DNA of 64,000 nucleotides from Leptobrachium leishanense (Eukaryota > Chordata > Amphibia > Anura > Megophryidae), in assembly GCA_009667805.1 (NCBI GenBank), contig CM019069.1:51511422-51575421 (forward strand). Direction: 5' to 3'. A program made the translations under genes and the position numbers. Positions 35,114-46,850 of the stretch are shown here, piece by piece. The notes beneath the pieces are model-generated. The model was given only the letters and a program-made list of their open reading frames with translations, was not told the DNA's origin and searched no databases. Positions within the stretch are counted from its first letter, which is position 1, and each line of letters opens with the position of its first letter.

Positions 35114-35838
35114 GGGTTATTCAGAGAGCAGCGAAATTTCAATGCTTTCTTGTTCGCTTCTGCAACTTCAGTTCGCCGACCCTGCAGTGAATTCCCTATT
35201 CACCCAGCGGTGGGTCCCCGAAGTGCGCCGAACAAAGAGTTGCCGAAGACCGATGAATGCCACCGATCAGCCTGCCGAACGCTGTTGAAGACTGCCGAAC
35301 TGCAGAAAATAACAAAACCGGAACTCTGATATTTTTTAAAAGGAGTTTAAAACAATTTAAATTCTTTAAAATACATGGCAATAATAAAAAAGGTCCTGTA
35401 AAAATAATGAAAAGGTCTGTTAAAAAATAAAAATAAAAACGGCATTGACAAAAAATGGGAATCAAAATTTTCGCCTAAAAAATCCAGAAAAATTCTAAAA
35501 AACGAAATAATAAAAAAAGACTTTTTGCTGAAACTATGAATAAATGGTTGACCAAAATAAATAATAAAAACGATAACTGTCGAACTGAAACACCTATAAT
35601 CTGGGCATTTTGCCAACATTTCGGTGCAGTTAGGTGTTCTCTGAATAGATTAACCATTACTTCTCTATGGGACAATTTCACTACCGCTGACGATCAGTGA
35701 ATTGCGGTGAATTGCACTGTACTTAGCTTTCGATTCACCAGTATTTGGCAAATCGACAGCTTTCTGAATAGCTGAACTGACACGAAATGGCACCATACGG
35801 GGAAATTCGGTGACAAGTTCGGCTCTTATTGAATAATT
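35114..35838 (+). mobile_element. PIF/Harbinger-like element, diverged copy 4
   Basis: The left end GGGTTATTCAGAGAGCAGCG and a decayed right end (TTATTGAATAAT) enclose the family interior (TTCTCTATGGGACAATTTCA and others). The flanking duplication is not clear. Confidence 0.6.
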
Positions 35839-36035
35839 ATTTAATTTTTTTCCTTCTGGACATGCTCTACGATACTAAGAAGAGGTCTGGAGAACCACAA
35901 AGGGGGTTTTCTTATGGTTTCCCACTTCCATAGCTAAGGGTGTTCATTGTTGTGAGAGGACTGATTTGCCTACAGGGTCACAGTGTGCTCTATGGGACTT
36001 GCCGCATCATAAAATCCTCTTTTTTTTCTCTTTTC
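35839..36035. other. No feature seen
   Basis: Nothing recognisable. Confidence 0.3.
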
Positions 36036-36390
36036 CCTATGATCCACCTCAGATTTTTTTAAAAAGTATTTTACCAGGAAGGATACATTGAGATTTCTGT
36101 CGTTTTCAAGTATGTCCTGGGTGGCGAGTATGTTCCGTTAGGTGTCTTGCCCAAGGACACTTACTGGAGAGGTGCTCTTGCTGGGATCAAACCCATGTCT
36201 CCACAGGCTCTCTCCATGCAGAGCAGTGATGTTACCTCTACTACTATATGTAATTTGTATAGCTGGACAGCAATCCTACGGGCAGGGTTGTCATTTCCTC
36301 ATCTATTATGTACGTCTCATGTATGTGCTCCCCCATTGTAAGGCGCTACGGAATATGCTGGCGCAATGACTGTAACTGTATTCTATTATT
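36036..36390 (-). repeat. LINE 3-prime-end fragment and associated dispersed repeat
   Basis: TTTTACCAGGAAGGATACAT and the following CGTTTTCAAGTATGTCCTGG are the inverse of the LINE end at 30286-30345. They are followed by AGGTGTCTTGCCCAAGGACA and a GGCGCTACGGAATATG-type block; related text occurs at 49640-49985 and 50690-50790. Confidence 0.6.
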
Positions 36391-37631
36391 TAAATAGGGT
36401 GCTCACCTAATTGTTTTTGTATGTGCCAATCATTTCTTTTGCTTGTATTTGTAAACAAACAAAAAAACCTCTGCAAGCAGGGGATTCTGGGAAAAATACA
36501 GCAGACTGAATTCTAGCTCAGATTTCTGACTTCCGTTTGGAATTAAGAAAACAGGTGTTTGGTGCTTGACTCCGTGTCCTCTAAATCCCTGCATGTTAAG
36601 CCACATAAATAGTTCTACTGTGAACTCTAATATGCAACAATGTTACCGTGGTGCAGGTAATGACATTTCTAAGAAGTACAACTCGTGGGAAAGAAATCTT
36701 AAAGCTTTTTTTTTTTAGGCTTAATATGCTTTCCCCGAATAGCCCTATTTAGCTGCCGTGGCCCTTTCTCTTTGCCTTAAATTGCAGACTCCTAGGAGCA
36801 TAAAATGTGCACGTGTCAAGGCTAAAACACATAAAAGAAATCCTAGCCAAGATGTGGCATGTGAAATATTACTGCTGGATAAATACCTGGTAATGCTGTA
36901 CCTTTAATAGCAAAAGAGATCTTTTATTCGCGCCGCATTATAAACTAATTACTAATAAAGTAATAGACTTTTATCTTGGAACAGTTTCAAGCCCGTGTTT
37001 ATCTAGTCCCATGTGGAATGTTAATGCTGACACTAGGCTCACAGACAGGGAGTGATAAAAGTTTGTGTAATATACCATTAAAGGTTTTTGTGAGAATAAA
37101 TCTTAAAGGTTTTCATCAAATAATATAAGAGTTGTCATAAATCAGGCTTCATTTTAAACTAGTTATTCCTGGTCCCCTTCTGATTAAAATAAGATTTTGG
37201 AAATACATTGTCATATTCACTTTATGGTAATGGATGTGACAAAAACAGGGAGTTCTCTCTGAGGTTTTCTGCTGGCTGGGCTCCCCCTGCTGGTAACCAG
37301 GAGCAATGCGGCTCCTCCAACATCTCCTCCAACAACTGACTTCATTGTTTTATTAAGTGCCTTCCAGTACACTGAGCGCCAAGAAGGGACAAAATATATT
37401 TAGTGTGATTTGGAAGCGCATGTCTTTATCTGAGAGTTTAGAATAAAAGGTTAAAAAGCAACTTTTAAGGGCATGCAAGGGTGCAGAACTGAGCAACAGT
37501 CACTTGAACGGAAATTATGGGCCCAATTCCAGCCAAGCTATTATAATAATGGATCCTATCTTGGCCAGCCAAGCCAAAACCCTCCCTTGTGGCAGGTTAC
37601 TTGAAATTAATGGTTTCTCTACACTGTTTGG
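36391..37631. other. No gene; repeat-poor interval
   Basis: None of the window's repeat families appears between about 36540 and 37600. Balanced composition makes this a reasonable place to look for conserved non-coding sequence, though that cannot be seen from one genome. Confidence 0.4.
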
Positions 37632-37776
37632 CAGTGATGGCGATCATGGTGAACCTTGGCACCCCTGATGGTTATGAACTACATATCCCATGATGCTCAA
37701 CAAGCGTTAAGTGTGACTAAGCATCAAGGGACATGTAGTTCAGAAAGAGCTGGGCTGACAAAGTTCACCATCACTG
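37632..37776. mobile_element. hAT MITE, CAGTGATGG family
   Basis: The ends are CAGTGATGGCGATCATGGTG and, on the other strand, CAGTGATGGTGAACTTTGTC, flanked by CTGTTTGG and TTGTATGG (6 of 8). It includes the AACTACATATCCCATGATGC block common to these MITEs. 145 bp, non-coding. Confidence 0.75.
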
Positions 37777-37784
37777 TTGTATGG

Positions 37785-38188
37785 GAAGTGCTAATGTCCA
37801 GGCAGCAAGAGAATAATGAACAATTCCAAGAATGCGCGTTATTCTCGTTTCCAGACGCTAATGACAAAAAAAAAGAAACGTGTGTTAAGTGTATGTGCTT
37901 TATAAAAATCATTTGTCAGTAAAAATAAATTACACTAAATAAAGCTATACTCACCTGTAATTGCATGGTGCAGAGGATGGTGCTATTCACTGTCTCCTGC
38001 CACCACAAACAGAAGGACATGGAGAATAAACAGCTCCCAGTGTCTTTCCACTGACCATGTGCCACCTTTCTTACGCAAGCTCTAGCTCTCAGGGTTGTGC
38101 ATGTCCCCATGAAGTCCTCTGTGCACCAGTCCTCTGTGCTGCTAGGCCTGATAAAGGCTCCAAATCATTATAAGCTGCTACCACAGTG
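37785..38188. other. No gene seen
   Basis: Nothing recognisable. Confidence 0.3.
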
Positions 38189-39396
38189 CAGGGATCTCAA
38201 ATTGTTGCCCCTCAAAATGTTTATTGCCTACAATCCCCAGAATTCTTTTAATGCTATAGATCACTGATACTCATTGTGCGGCTCCCGTAGCCGGCAGTGG
38301 CGGCTCGTGGACCACGTAGTTGACAGTGTCGGCTCACGGATTCCCACTGGCAGTACGGAAGGTGGGCATCTTCTGGTGATGCTGGCGCTGATGGCCACAT
38401 GATGGCGCAGAAGAAAGGAAGCAGTACAGAAGAAAGAAGAGGCAGATGAAAGAAAGAGGCAAAGGAAAGAAAGAGACAGAGGGCAGAGTGAAGTAATAAG
38501 AGGCACAGGAAAGAGACACATAGGGCAGAGAGGCAGAGGAAAGAAGAGGCACAGGAAAGAGTGAAAGGATGAGAGGGGCACAGAGGAAAGGGACACAGAG
38601 GGCTGAGGCACAGAGGAAAGGGGCACAGAGGGCAGAGGCACACAGGAGAGGGGCACAGAGCAGAGGCACAGAGGAAAGGGTCACAGAGGGCAGAGGCACA
38701 GAGGAAAGGGGCACAGAGGGCAGAGGCACAGAGGAAAGGGGCACAGAGGAAAGGGGCACATAGGGCAGAGGAAAGAGAAAGAGGCAGAGGAAAGGAGTAC
38801 AGAGAACAGAAGAAATAAAGAGGCAGAGGAAAGGGGCACAGAGGGCAGAGGAAAGACAGAAAGAGGCAGAGGAAAGGGGCACAGAGGGCAGAGGAAAGAA
38901 AGAGGCAAAGGAAAGAAAGAGGCACAGAGGGCAGAGGAAAGACAGAAAGAGGAAGTGAAAAGGGGCACAGAGGGCAGAGGAAAGAAAGAGGCAGAGGAAA
39001 GATAGAGGCAGAGGAAAGACAGAAAGAGGCAGAGGAAAGGAGTACAGAGGACAGAGGAAAGAAAGAAAGAGGCAGAGGAAAAGGGCACAGAGGGCAGAGG
39101 AAAGACAGAAAGAGGCAGTGAAAAGGGGCACAGAGGGCAGAGGAAAGAAAGAGGCAAATGAAAGAAAGAGGCACAGAGGGCAGAGGAAAGAAAGAATGAA
39201 AGAAAGAAGGGCAGAGAGCAGAGGTTGCAAAGAAAGAAGCTGAGGAAAGGAAATGTGAATTCTGGAGGTCCTGACTGATCTCTTGCCGCTGTGGCTCCTG
39301 AACAAAAAAAGGTGAGGATCCCTGCGATAGATGGCCAGAGAATCGTGGGAGCTGTAGTTCAGAAACATCTGGGAGGGCCGGAGTTTGAGATCCCTG
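38189..39396. mobile_element. hAT element carrying a purine-rich minisatellite, copy D
   Basis: The ends are CAGGGATCTCAAATTG and, on the other strand, CAGGGATCTCAAACTC, flanked by CCACAGTG (38181-38188) and CCATAGTG (39397-39404), 7 of 8. The terminal regions resemble the CTCCCATGATGCTC MITEs. The centre, about 38480-39250, is an irregular array of AGGGGCACAGAGG, GCAGAGGAAAG and AAAGAGG motifs. The 393-residue minus-strand frame is a Phe/Leu/Ser/Pro translation of this array. Confidence 0.8.
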
Positions 39397-40068
39397 CCAT
39401 AGTGGCCCACTCGTGCCGCTATTGAATATTAACAAAGTCGTTAAGCAGGGTGCGGGCCGTGTATTTAATCCTCAGTAAAACATCACAGATTATTATTAAT
39501 TTTATTATTTCTTGCTTTCATAATAAAAATGACATGATTCACATTACTGTACAATAAGAGCGAGCAGGGCTACAAGACGGCAAAATACAATAAACAAAAG
39601 AGGAGGCAGAGAGGGCACTGCTCGTAAAAAAGTGATAATAGATAACGGAGAACACCAATGTATTTAATGTCATACAAGCATTTATGGCTCTGATATAATA
39701 ACCGTTTAATAGGCATTGTGAGACTCTGTAAAGATGCCACCAAGACCAGTAAATGTCTGGGCAATCACCTTAATCTATTGCTACGTACACACGCTGACAC
39801 ATATATGCCATTAGAGACCTATACGAGCAATGCAATGAAGCAGCAAGCGAGTCTCAGACTCTGCGGCCTCTGTGCATGTGTTATGGCAAGAGTCCTGCGC
39901 TGATACAGCTGTTTAGTTCTAGAGGGTCATTACATTCCATAGCATTCTACAAAGTGCCAAGCGTTACAGACAAACTGACATTTACCAAACATAAACCATA
40001 ATAACATATGTGGAAGTATGTGCTGGTACAGATGGAAAAGGCTCTTGAGAGCACACATCCATGTAGGA
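39397..40068. other. No gene seen
   Basis: Nothing recognisable. Confidence 0.3.
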
Positions 40069-40252
40069 CAGTGGTTCCCAACAGCGGTCCTCAAGTACCC
40101 CCAACAAGTTAGGTTTTCCAGATATCTGAAGCACAGCACAGGTGATATGATTTGCTGCTCAGTGATTGAAGGATTCAGTCTGCTTTTCCCCAAAGTGATC
40201 CGTAAAACCTGGCCTGTTAGGGGGACTTGAGGACCACGGTTGGGAACCACTG
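40069..40252. mobile_element. hAT MITE of 184 bp, CAGTGGTTCCCAACC family, copy 2
   Basis: CAGTGGTTCCCAACAGCGGT and the inverse CAGTGGTTCCCAACCGTGGT are flanked by perfect ATGTAGGA (40061-40068, 40253-40260). It aligns end to end with 7002-7185. Confidence 0.92.
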
Positions 40253-40299
40253 ATGTAGGAGATGGAGCAAGCAGGATCAGATAGTGAGGAGCTGCAGAC

Positions 40300-40460
40300 G
40301 ATCTTTTACAGTGAGGGTCAACAACACTGGCTGACCAGACGTTGTGGAACCACGTATCTTATGAGGCTTAGACAAGCTAATGTGATGAGCAGCTGAGTAT
40401 CATGGGATCTGTAGTTCCAACACATCTTCTGCATGACCAGGGTTGCTAACCCCTGCTTTA
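40300..40460. mobile_element. Decayed hAT MITE (CTCCCATGATGCTC family)
   Basis: The interval runs from CAGTGAGGGTCAACAACACT to GGTTGCTAACCCCTG and includes GTATCATGGGATCTGTAGTT. The duplication is not recognisable. Confidence 0.55.
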
Positions 40461-40471
40461 CAGTTTGCTTG

Positions 40472-41255
40472 TGTCACGTTCCGACGTTCCAACCCTGTCT
40501 CCCTGCCCTCTGTATTCCTTATGTCTGTGTTTCCCTGTGCTGCTTTCCCTGACATGCAGCTCAGGGGTTAAGTTCTTTGCTCGTTGAGCTTCTGCTGGTG
40601 ATATGGGCTGATTACTCCCCTATTTAAAGCCATGGGCCCATATCACCATGCTCTTGCATCCTGGTTCACTTCAGCTACAGATCTGTTCCTGAGAGCTCCC
40701 TGTTATTCTATCCTGGTGCTATTTCAGTGTTTCCCCCTTGTCTGAGTTTTATGTTCTGATTGACTTCCTGGTATTGACCCTCTGGCCTGGCTGATGGATT
40801 TTCTCTGGTGCTATATCCCCGCTTTGGCTCAAGGTATACGTTTTGGTTTTGACCCCTGGCTTATTTATTTATTAACGACTCTTCTGGACATCCCTAGCTG
40901 TTCTGTGCATATTGTATTATATGTTGTGTATCCCTGTAGACCACGGCTTTTGTATATTGAAGTTCTTCCCTGCAAGTTGTTGAGTATACTCCTTCAGGTG
41001 TCTGTGTTTTCCCTAGGACTCTGCACGGCTACAAAGGTAACCTTTTTCTATTAGTGCAGATTCGGCCACTCTAAGGACCGATCTATCAGTATAGGGCTCC
41101 TTCGGTATAGCCGTGCAGAGGTCCCCAGTGTCTCCTGTGGTTTATTCACATATCCCAGATCATTGTGTCACGCATCTCTGCATATAGCGGCTTTTCCTCA
41201 TACCTGGGCCCTACTTGGCGCATGCCGGGTACCGCCATAGTGGCTGATCGTGACA
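40472..41255 (+). mobile_element. Solo LTR, Ty3/gypsy-like
   Basis: The interval starts TGTCACG and ends CGTGACA, a perfect 7-bp inverted end, and is flanked by a perfect 5-bp duplication GCTTG (40467-40471, 41256-41260). It is 784 bp long, with a plausible TATA-like CTATTTAAAG at about 40619. No gag-pol sequence flanks it, so the element was lost by recombination between its LTRs. Five-base duplications and TGTCACG starts are common in Ty3/gypsy LTRs of fish and frogs. Frame 40794-41054 is fortuitous. Confidence 0.85.
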
Positions 41256-41521
41256 GCTTGGGAATGAAGGGTTCATTGCTAAAACCCATTTTCACGTTTG
41301 ATTGGACCATCTGTAAATAAAATTAGAGGTGTAGGACGCCCTGTGCAGATCAGCGTATAATTAAGAAGAATATACTTTCTTATAGAGAAAGGGCACAGGG
41401 AAATCACGGCAAAGGAAGAAGTGCAGCCAACAAACAATTTACTTGTACTTTACTCGTATTGTGAGTCGCTACCGTGACCATATTATAAAGAAACGTCCTG
41501 ACACTGTATTAAAAACACTAC

Positions 41522-42240
41522 CAGGGTTATTCAAAGAGCACCAAAATTCCACGAAACACATCCGAAAAACTGCCGCATCGAATGGAAAAACCGCCGCAAA
41601 ACAGCTGGAAAAAAGCCAACGATCCGATGAACAGAGCGCCGACCAGCTGCTGGAAAAAGCTGACGAACAGGGTAAAAAAAAAAAAACACTGCCACTTTTG
41701 AAAGTTGTTTGCAAAAGAATTACAGCACGAAAATAGCTGAAAATAATATATAAGGTTCTATGAATAATAATAAAAAGGTCTGTTACAGAAAAGAAACCAT
41801 TTAAAAAAAAATCGGAAACAAATTTGCCTGAAAAATCCTGAAATGCCTGAAAAATCCAAAAAGATGATAAAATAAAGAGACTTTTTGCTGCAATTTAAAA
41901 GAATAAAGGGTTTAGTAGAATTAAATTAAATTGAATAAAAACGGGAATATTTTTAACATTGAAACCTAAGGGATTCGCCTGAATAAACCTGTCGAATGAA
42001 ACCACCGAACAGCAGGGCATTTCACTGACAGTTCAGCGTTCTCTGAATAGATTAACCATTACTTCTCTATGGGGATTTCACTGCTGCCGAAGATCTCCTG
42101 TACTATTTCGATGGCAATACATCAATATTTGGGGAATTTCCAGCTTTTGAATAGCCAAATGGCCACGAAATTTCACCGTACGGGAAAATTCAATGTTCGG
42201 TGCAATTTTGGGGCCAGTTCGGCTCTCTTTGAATAACCCC
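41522..42240 (+). mobile_element. PIF/Harbinger-like element, copy 5
   Basis: The ends are CAGGGTTATTCAAAGAGCAC and, on the other strand, GGGGTTATTCAAAGAGAGCC. The interior is shared with copies at 10066 and 42370, including a CCTATGAATAATAATAAAAAGG-like block. Non-coding. Confidence 0.7.
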
Positions 42241-42369
42241 TTAAATGCTATTACATTGTGCCAGCAGTAGCTTATGAAACAGTGGTAACGGTTTGGTCAG
42301 CGGTAAGAAAGTATGAGATATGAATTACCCATGCATGGAATAAAAATATGGTTATAAAATATGCTGGGC

Positions 42370-43080
42370 ATCATAAGATTCGCAGGCAGAACGCGGCCAA
42401 TAAACCCTCCAAAAGCAGCCAGCGTTCCACCAAATGTCGAACAGACCGCCGAACATAGCCACAAACCACCGAATGAAGCCAACGGTCCACCAAACAAAGC
42501 CAAAAGCTGCTGCACTGAGGGTAAAGAAAAACACCATAAAAAAACGTCAATTTAAAAAAAAGGCATTTAAGACAAAAAAAAAATGCATGGAAATAATAAA
42601 TAAGGTCCTATGAATAATAATAAAAAGGTCTGTTACAGAATAATAAAAAAAAGCATTAAAAAAAATCGGAATCCAAAATTTCACTGAAAAAATGCCAGAA
42701 AAAATTTCAAAAGTAAATAAATAAATAAAAAGGCCTTTTGGTGCAAATGAAAAGAATAAACGGTTGAGTAAAAAAAATAATAAAAATGGTATTTTTTTTC
42801 CCTTGAAACCCATGGGATTCGCCTGTTTAAACCTGTTGAACTGAAGCACTGAAAATTGTTTTTCAGCTTTTCGGTGCTGTTTGGTGTTCTCTGCACAGAT
42901 GAACCATTACTTCTCTATGGGACAATTTCACTGCTGCGGAAGGTAGTCGAATTGCACGACATTTCAGTGCAATTCTCCAATATTTGGCAAATTGTCAGCT
43001 TTCTGAATAGCCAAACTGCCATGAAATTGCACTGTACGGTGCAATTTGGTGGAAAATTCGTCACTCTTTGAATAACCCCT
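42370..43080 (+). mobile_element. PIF/Harbinger-like element, copy 6, left end missing
   Basis: The right end reads, on the other strand, GGGGTTATTCAAAGAGTGAC. The interior has the same TTCTCTATGGGACAATTTCA and GGGATTCGCCTG blocks. The left end is eroded. Confidence 0.6.
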
Positions 43081-43183
43081 TTTGTGGATGGATCGAGCCA
43101 CATTGTTATCAGTTTATTGATAAGTAGAGGTCTGAAATACACTTTAAAAGCTTTCCCCGCCCCCCCAAAATAAAATATGTGGT

Positions 43184-44432
43184 TTAACCCTTTCGCTGCT
43201 GAGGCTTTTCCCGCCCCTGTGCTGAGGTCATTTTTTTACCTGTTTTGCGCATCATGTTTAAACGTGTTTTGAAGGCTTATTTTAGTATATGACCCAGACA
43301 TATTATATATCGTTCTTTCCGGCAGACTCGGCAGATTCATAATATGTCATTATTATATGTATACGTTATGTCATGTCTGTATATTATAACAAAAAATGCA
43401 ATAAAATATGAATTTTTAATAATTTACAATGTGTAAAGTGTTTTTTTCCACATTTTAACATGCGAGCAATTGCGGTTATATTTTGTATGGGGTGCGCTTG
43501 TTAAAAAAATTAGAGATGGGGTCTCGTTACATTTTTTTTTGGGGAAAATTACACTATTTTTAACAAACGCACCGCATACAAAAATCGTTAGTGCAGCATC
43601 ATTGTTCACATTATAATTGAAATGGGAACAATAATGCTACACTAACAAACCAAAAAAAAAAAAAAAATGTGTTTATTTTTTTTTTTTTTATTTTTTTTTT
43701 AATTTTGTTTTATTTTTATTTTTAATTTTTATTTTTTTTTTTACAAATTTTTTAACTTTCATGTTTGGTATCGTTGGAACGGCCATGCTCTGGCCGATCC
43801 AACGATATCAAAATTTAACCCCTAGCTGCCACGGATCGGGAGATAGGGAGTTCCAATGAACTCCCTATCTCCACACTTGGTGGCAGTTAGGGGTTAATGC
43901 TAGGACTGGCGTCATCGTGCTGCGCACGATGACGCCAGTCCTCTGGGGGAGTTCCCGGAAGCTTGGCCGACATCCAAGATGTCGGCCAGCTCCCGGGAAG
44001 GATCGCGAATCGGCGCTTTTCAGCGCCGATTTGCGATCCAGCTCCCCAGGGGTTAATGCCAGGCATCATTTGGAAGGGCAGGCTGTGCCCTTCCAAATGA
44101 TGCCTGGGTTAAGCCCCTGTGTGCCACCGATCGGGAGGGAGAGAGGTCCGAAGGACCTCCCCCCCTCCCTTTCAGGCGCCTCCTCCGCACATGCGGGGGG
44201 GGCGCCTGAATTAGGTGTCATCGCGCCCCCGCGATGGCACCTAATAATGGCGGCTGGTGGTCCGGATGCCGGGCTGACATCCAGGATGTCAGCCCGCACC
44301 GGAGGGGCCAGCGATCGGCCGGAACCCGGCCGAACGCTGACCCCAAACTGAGGACGCGCTCAGCGCGTCCTCAGCACACCAGCGGTAATGCTGAGGACGC
44401 GCTGAGCGCGTCCTTAGCATTGAAGTGGTTAA
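43184..44432. mobile_element. TTAA-target hairpin-chain element, copy 2
   Basis: TTAA lies at 43184-43187 and 44429-44432. It is nearly identical to 2146-3384 throughout, so both are young. It differs mainly in T-run lengths and inside hairpins. In the hairpin 43837-43873 the four-base loop is CAAT where copy 1 has ATTG, that is, reverse-complemented with the 15-bp stem unchanged. No transposase. Confidence 0.8.
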
Positions 44433-44465
44433 AGGTCAGTAAAGCCTACATATGGATTCTCACAG

Positions 44466-44545
44466 ATTTATTTATTTAATAAGTATTTTACCAGGAAGGA
44501 TACATTGAGATTTCTCTCGTTTTCAAGTATGTCCTGAGGAATATG
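44466..44545 (-). repeat. LINE 3-prime end fragment
   Basis: This is the inverse of 30286-30365: an (AAAT)n-type tail (TTTATTTATTTAATAAG), then TACCAGGAAGGATACATTGA. It begins about 30 bp beyond the TTAA element. Confidence 0.7.
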
Positions 44546-44709
44546 TTGGTGCCAAAATGAGTTGTCATTTTTTTTTTTTTTACTTTTCAACAAGTTTATC
44601 TTGGCATTTCATGTCTCTCGTGCAGAGTGGACTTGGGTTCCCTCTACAATGCTGCAAATGGACTGGAAGTGGAGGCAGCCCATATAGAGTAAACATTCAC
44701 CTTTTCCTT

Positions 44710-44852
44710 CAGGTGTCGGCAACCTTGGCAATCCAGATGTGTTGGAACTACATCTCCCATCTCCCATAATGCTCGGCCGCTCATTAGGTTGACTGAGCAT
44801 CATGGGAAATTGAGTTTCAAAACATCTGGAGGGCCAAGATTGCTGACCCCTG
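44710..44852. mobile_element. hAT MITE (CTCCCATGATGCTC family)
   Basis: The ends are CAGGTGTCGGCAACCTTGGC and, on the other strand, CAGGGGTCAGCAATCTTGGC. The target duplication is not visible. Confidence 0.75.
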
Positions 44853-45100
44853 ACCTATTATGTGGGTTACTGTTTTGGAGACCCAATCATTTCCTTTCTG
44901 AGAAAGTGTTTTTATGGCAGGTTTGTCAACATTTAAGAAGATTTTTGGAGTCAATGATAATATAAGAAAATATATTGGACTTAATCAAGATCCAGCATAA
45001 TAAGGAACAAAAGTGCTGGAGCAACATAGCACGTAAAACATCTCGGCTTATGGGGGTGAATTGAGGTAAATTGCTCCTTAGAGCAGTGATAGCATTAAGA

Positions 45101-45236
45101 CGGGGTCTGCAACCTAAACACTTCAGATGTTTTGAAAACTACATCTCCCATGATGCTCAGGTACTCATTAGATTGACTATGTCTCATGGAAAATCTAGTT
45201 CCAAAACATTTGGGGGACTGAGGTTGCTGACCCCTG
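45101..45236. mobile_element. hAT MITE (CTCCCATGATGCTC family) with duplication
   Basis: The interval runs from CGGGGTCTGCAACCT to the inverse CAGGGGTCAGCAACCTCAGT and is flanked by CATTAAGA and CATTAAAA (7 of 8). 136 bp, non-coding. Confidence 0.8.
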
Positions 45237-45401
45237 CATTAAAATTTGGAGAAATGGTAGTTTTAAGGTGTTACTTTTTTCATGTGTCTATCAAACTGGG
45301 ATTATGTAATGTTATTATTTGTAGTTGGGGGCCTCCAGGCTAGTGTTTCTTTTTCTACTGCATTATATAGATATTTGACCAATTATTATCTGACCTAGTG
45401 C

Positions 45402-46131
45402 CAGTGGCATCCCATATAACACTGAATGCTCATACACACAGCGCACATTACTGTGAGGTTTATTGCTGTGGAGCTCTCTCCATTGCTCACACAAATTTTT
45501 GCCAACTGCCAGCAAGTACGGTGCCTGTTCGAAGGCAGTGAAAGCACACATGGATATATATTGCCCCCAGCAGCTCACCCATGGATATATATTCCCCCCA
45601 GCTCACATAAGGATATATTGCCCAGTTCACAATTATATATTGCCCCCAGCAGCTTACCCATGGATATATATTGCCCCAGCTCACATATGGATATATTGCG
45701 CCTCAGCTCACATATGGATATATTGCCCCAGACCAGCTCACACATGGATATATTGCCCCAGACCAGCTCACACATGGATATTGCCCCAAGCACACATGGA
45801 TACTGCCCCCAGCTCACATGGATACTGCCCCCAGCTCACATGGATATGCCCCCAGCTCACATGGATATGCCCCCAGCTCACATGGATATGCCCCCAGCTC
45901 ACATGGATATGCCCCCAGCTCACATGGATATGCCCCAGCTCACATGGATATGCCCCAGGAGCTCTCATGGATATGCCCCAGCAGCTCTCATGGATATGCC
46001 CCAGCAGCTCTCATGGATATGCCCCAGCAGCTCTCATGGATATGCCCCAGCAGCTCTCATGGATATGCCTAAGCAGCTCTCATGGATAATGCACCAGCTC
46101 ATGGATATGCCCCCACGTAGCGACGCCCCTA
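45402..46131. mobile_element. Mosaic hAT element carrying a minisatellite, copy E
   Basis: A perfect 8-bp duplication CCTAGTGC (45394-45401, 46132-46139) encloses CAGTGGCATCCCATA at the left and, read inverse, TAGGGGCGTCGCTACG at the right. Inside, in order, lie one unit of the 55-bp repeat that is tandem in 60868-62940 (about 45428-45486, inverse), a piece resembling the PIF/Harbinger-like interior (GGTGCCTGTTCGAAGGCAGT, about 45520-45541), and the 21-24 bp CATGGATATGCCCCAG array (45545-46110). No transposase. Confidence 0.8.
45545..46110. repeat. Minisatellite, 21-30 bp units, CATGGATATGCCCCAG family
   Basis: The units lengthen towards the left (CACATGGATATATTGCCCCAG) and shorten towards the right (CTCATGGATATGCCCCAGCAG). 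It is the same family as the arrays in hAT copies A and B. The 236- and 208-residue frames are repeat translations. Confidence 0.92.
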
Positions 46132-46254
46132 CCTAGTGCTATATACCCCCCTTTTAAGGGTCTAATGGCTTGGTACCACTTGGTTCCACTATCTCTAAGA
46201 GCAGGGTTCGTGGCACATCTTGAGTATCCAAGTCATATTACTTGTATAATTTTT

Positions 46255-46850
46255 AAAATGAAATCATTTTTAAATGAATAATATAATAAAAATAATAATA
46301 AAAAAATAATAAATATTTTAAATGAATAATAATAGTAATAATAACTAATAATATTTATAAAATCTTACTAAATTATAATAGTAATAATAATTACTAATCT
46401 TAATAATAATTAAAAAATATTTGTAAAATATTAGTAAATTATAATAGTAATAATGACTAATCTTAATAATATTTAAAATATATATGTAAATTATAATAGT
46501 AATAATAATTACTAATCTTATTAATGATTATAAAATATTTGTAAATTATAATAGTCATGATAATTACTAGTCGTAATAATAATGATAAAATATTAGTAAA
46601 TTATAATAGTAATAATGACTAAATTATAACAGTAATAATAATTACTAATCTTATTAATAATTATAAAATATTTATAAATTATAATAATAATAATTGCTAA
46701 TCTTGATAATAATTATAAAATATTTGTAAATTATAATAGTAATAATAATTACTAATCTTATTAATAATTATAAAATATTTGTAAATTATAATAATAATAA
46801 TAATAATTACTAATCTTGCTAATAATTAAAAAATATTTGTAAAGAAAGAA
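46255..46850. repeat. AT-rich tandem array
   Basis: It is built from TAATAGTAATAATAATTACT followed by AATCTTATTAATAATTATAA and AATATTTGTAAATTA, in irregular units of roughly 60-65 bp. It contains almost no G or C. Confidence 0.8.

Noticed and set aside
38254..39435. A 393-residue minus-strand open frame and a 358-residue overlap
   Set aside because: It is a Phe/Leu/Ser/Pro translation of a purine-rich minisatellite within a hAT element. Two frames are open together, as expected from a stop-poor repeat, and there is no domain.
44710..44852. Target duplication for this MITE
   Set aside because: The eight bases on each side (TTTTCCTT and ACCTATTA) do not match, so no duplication is claimed.
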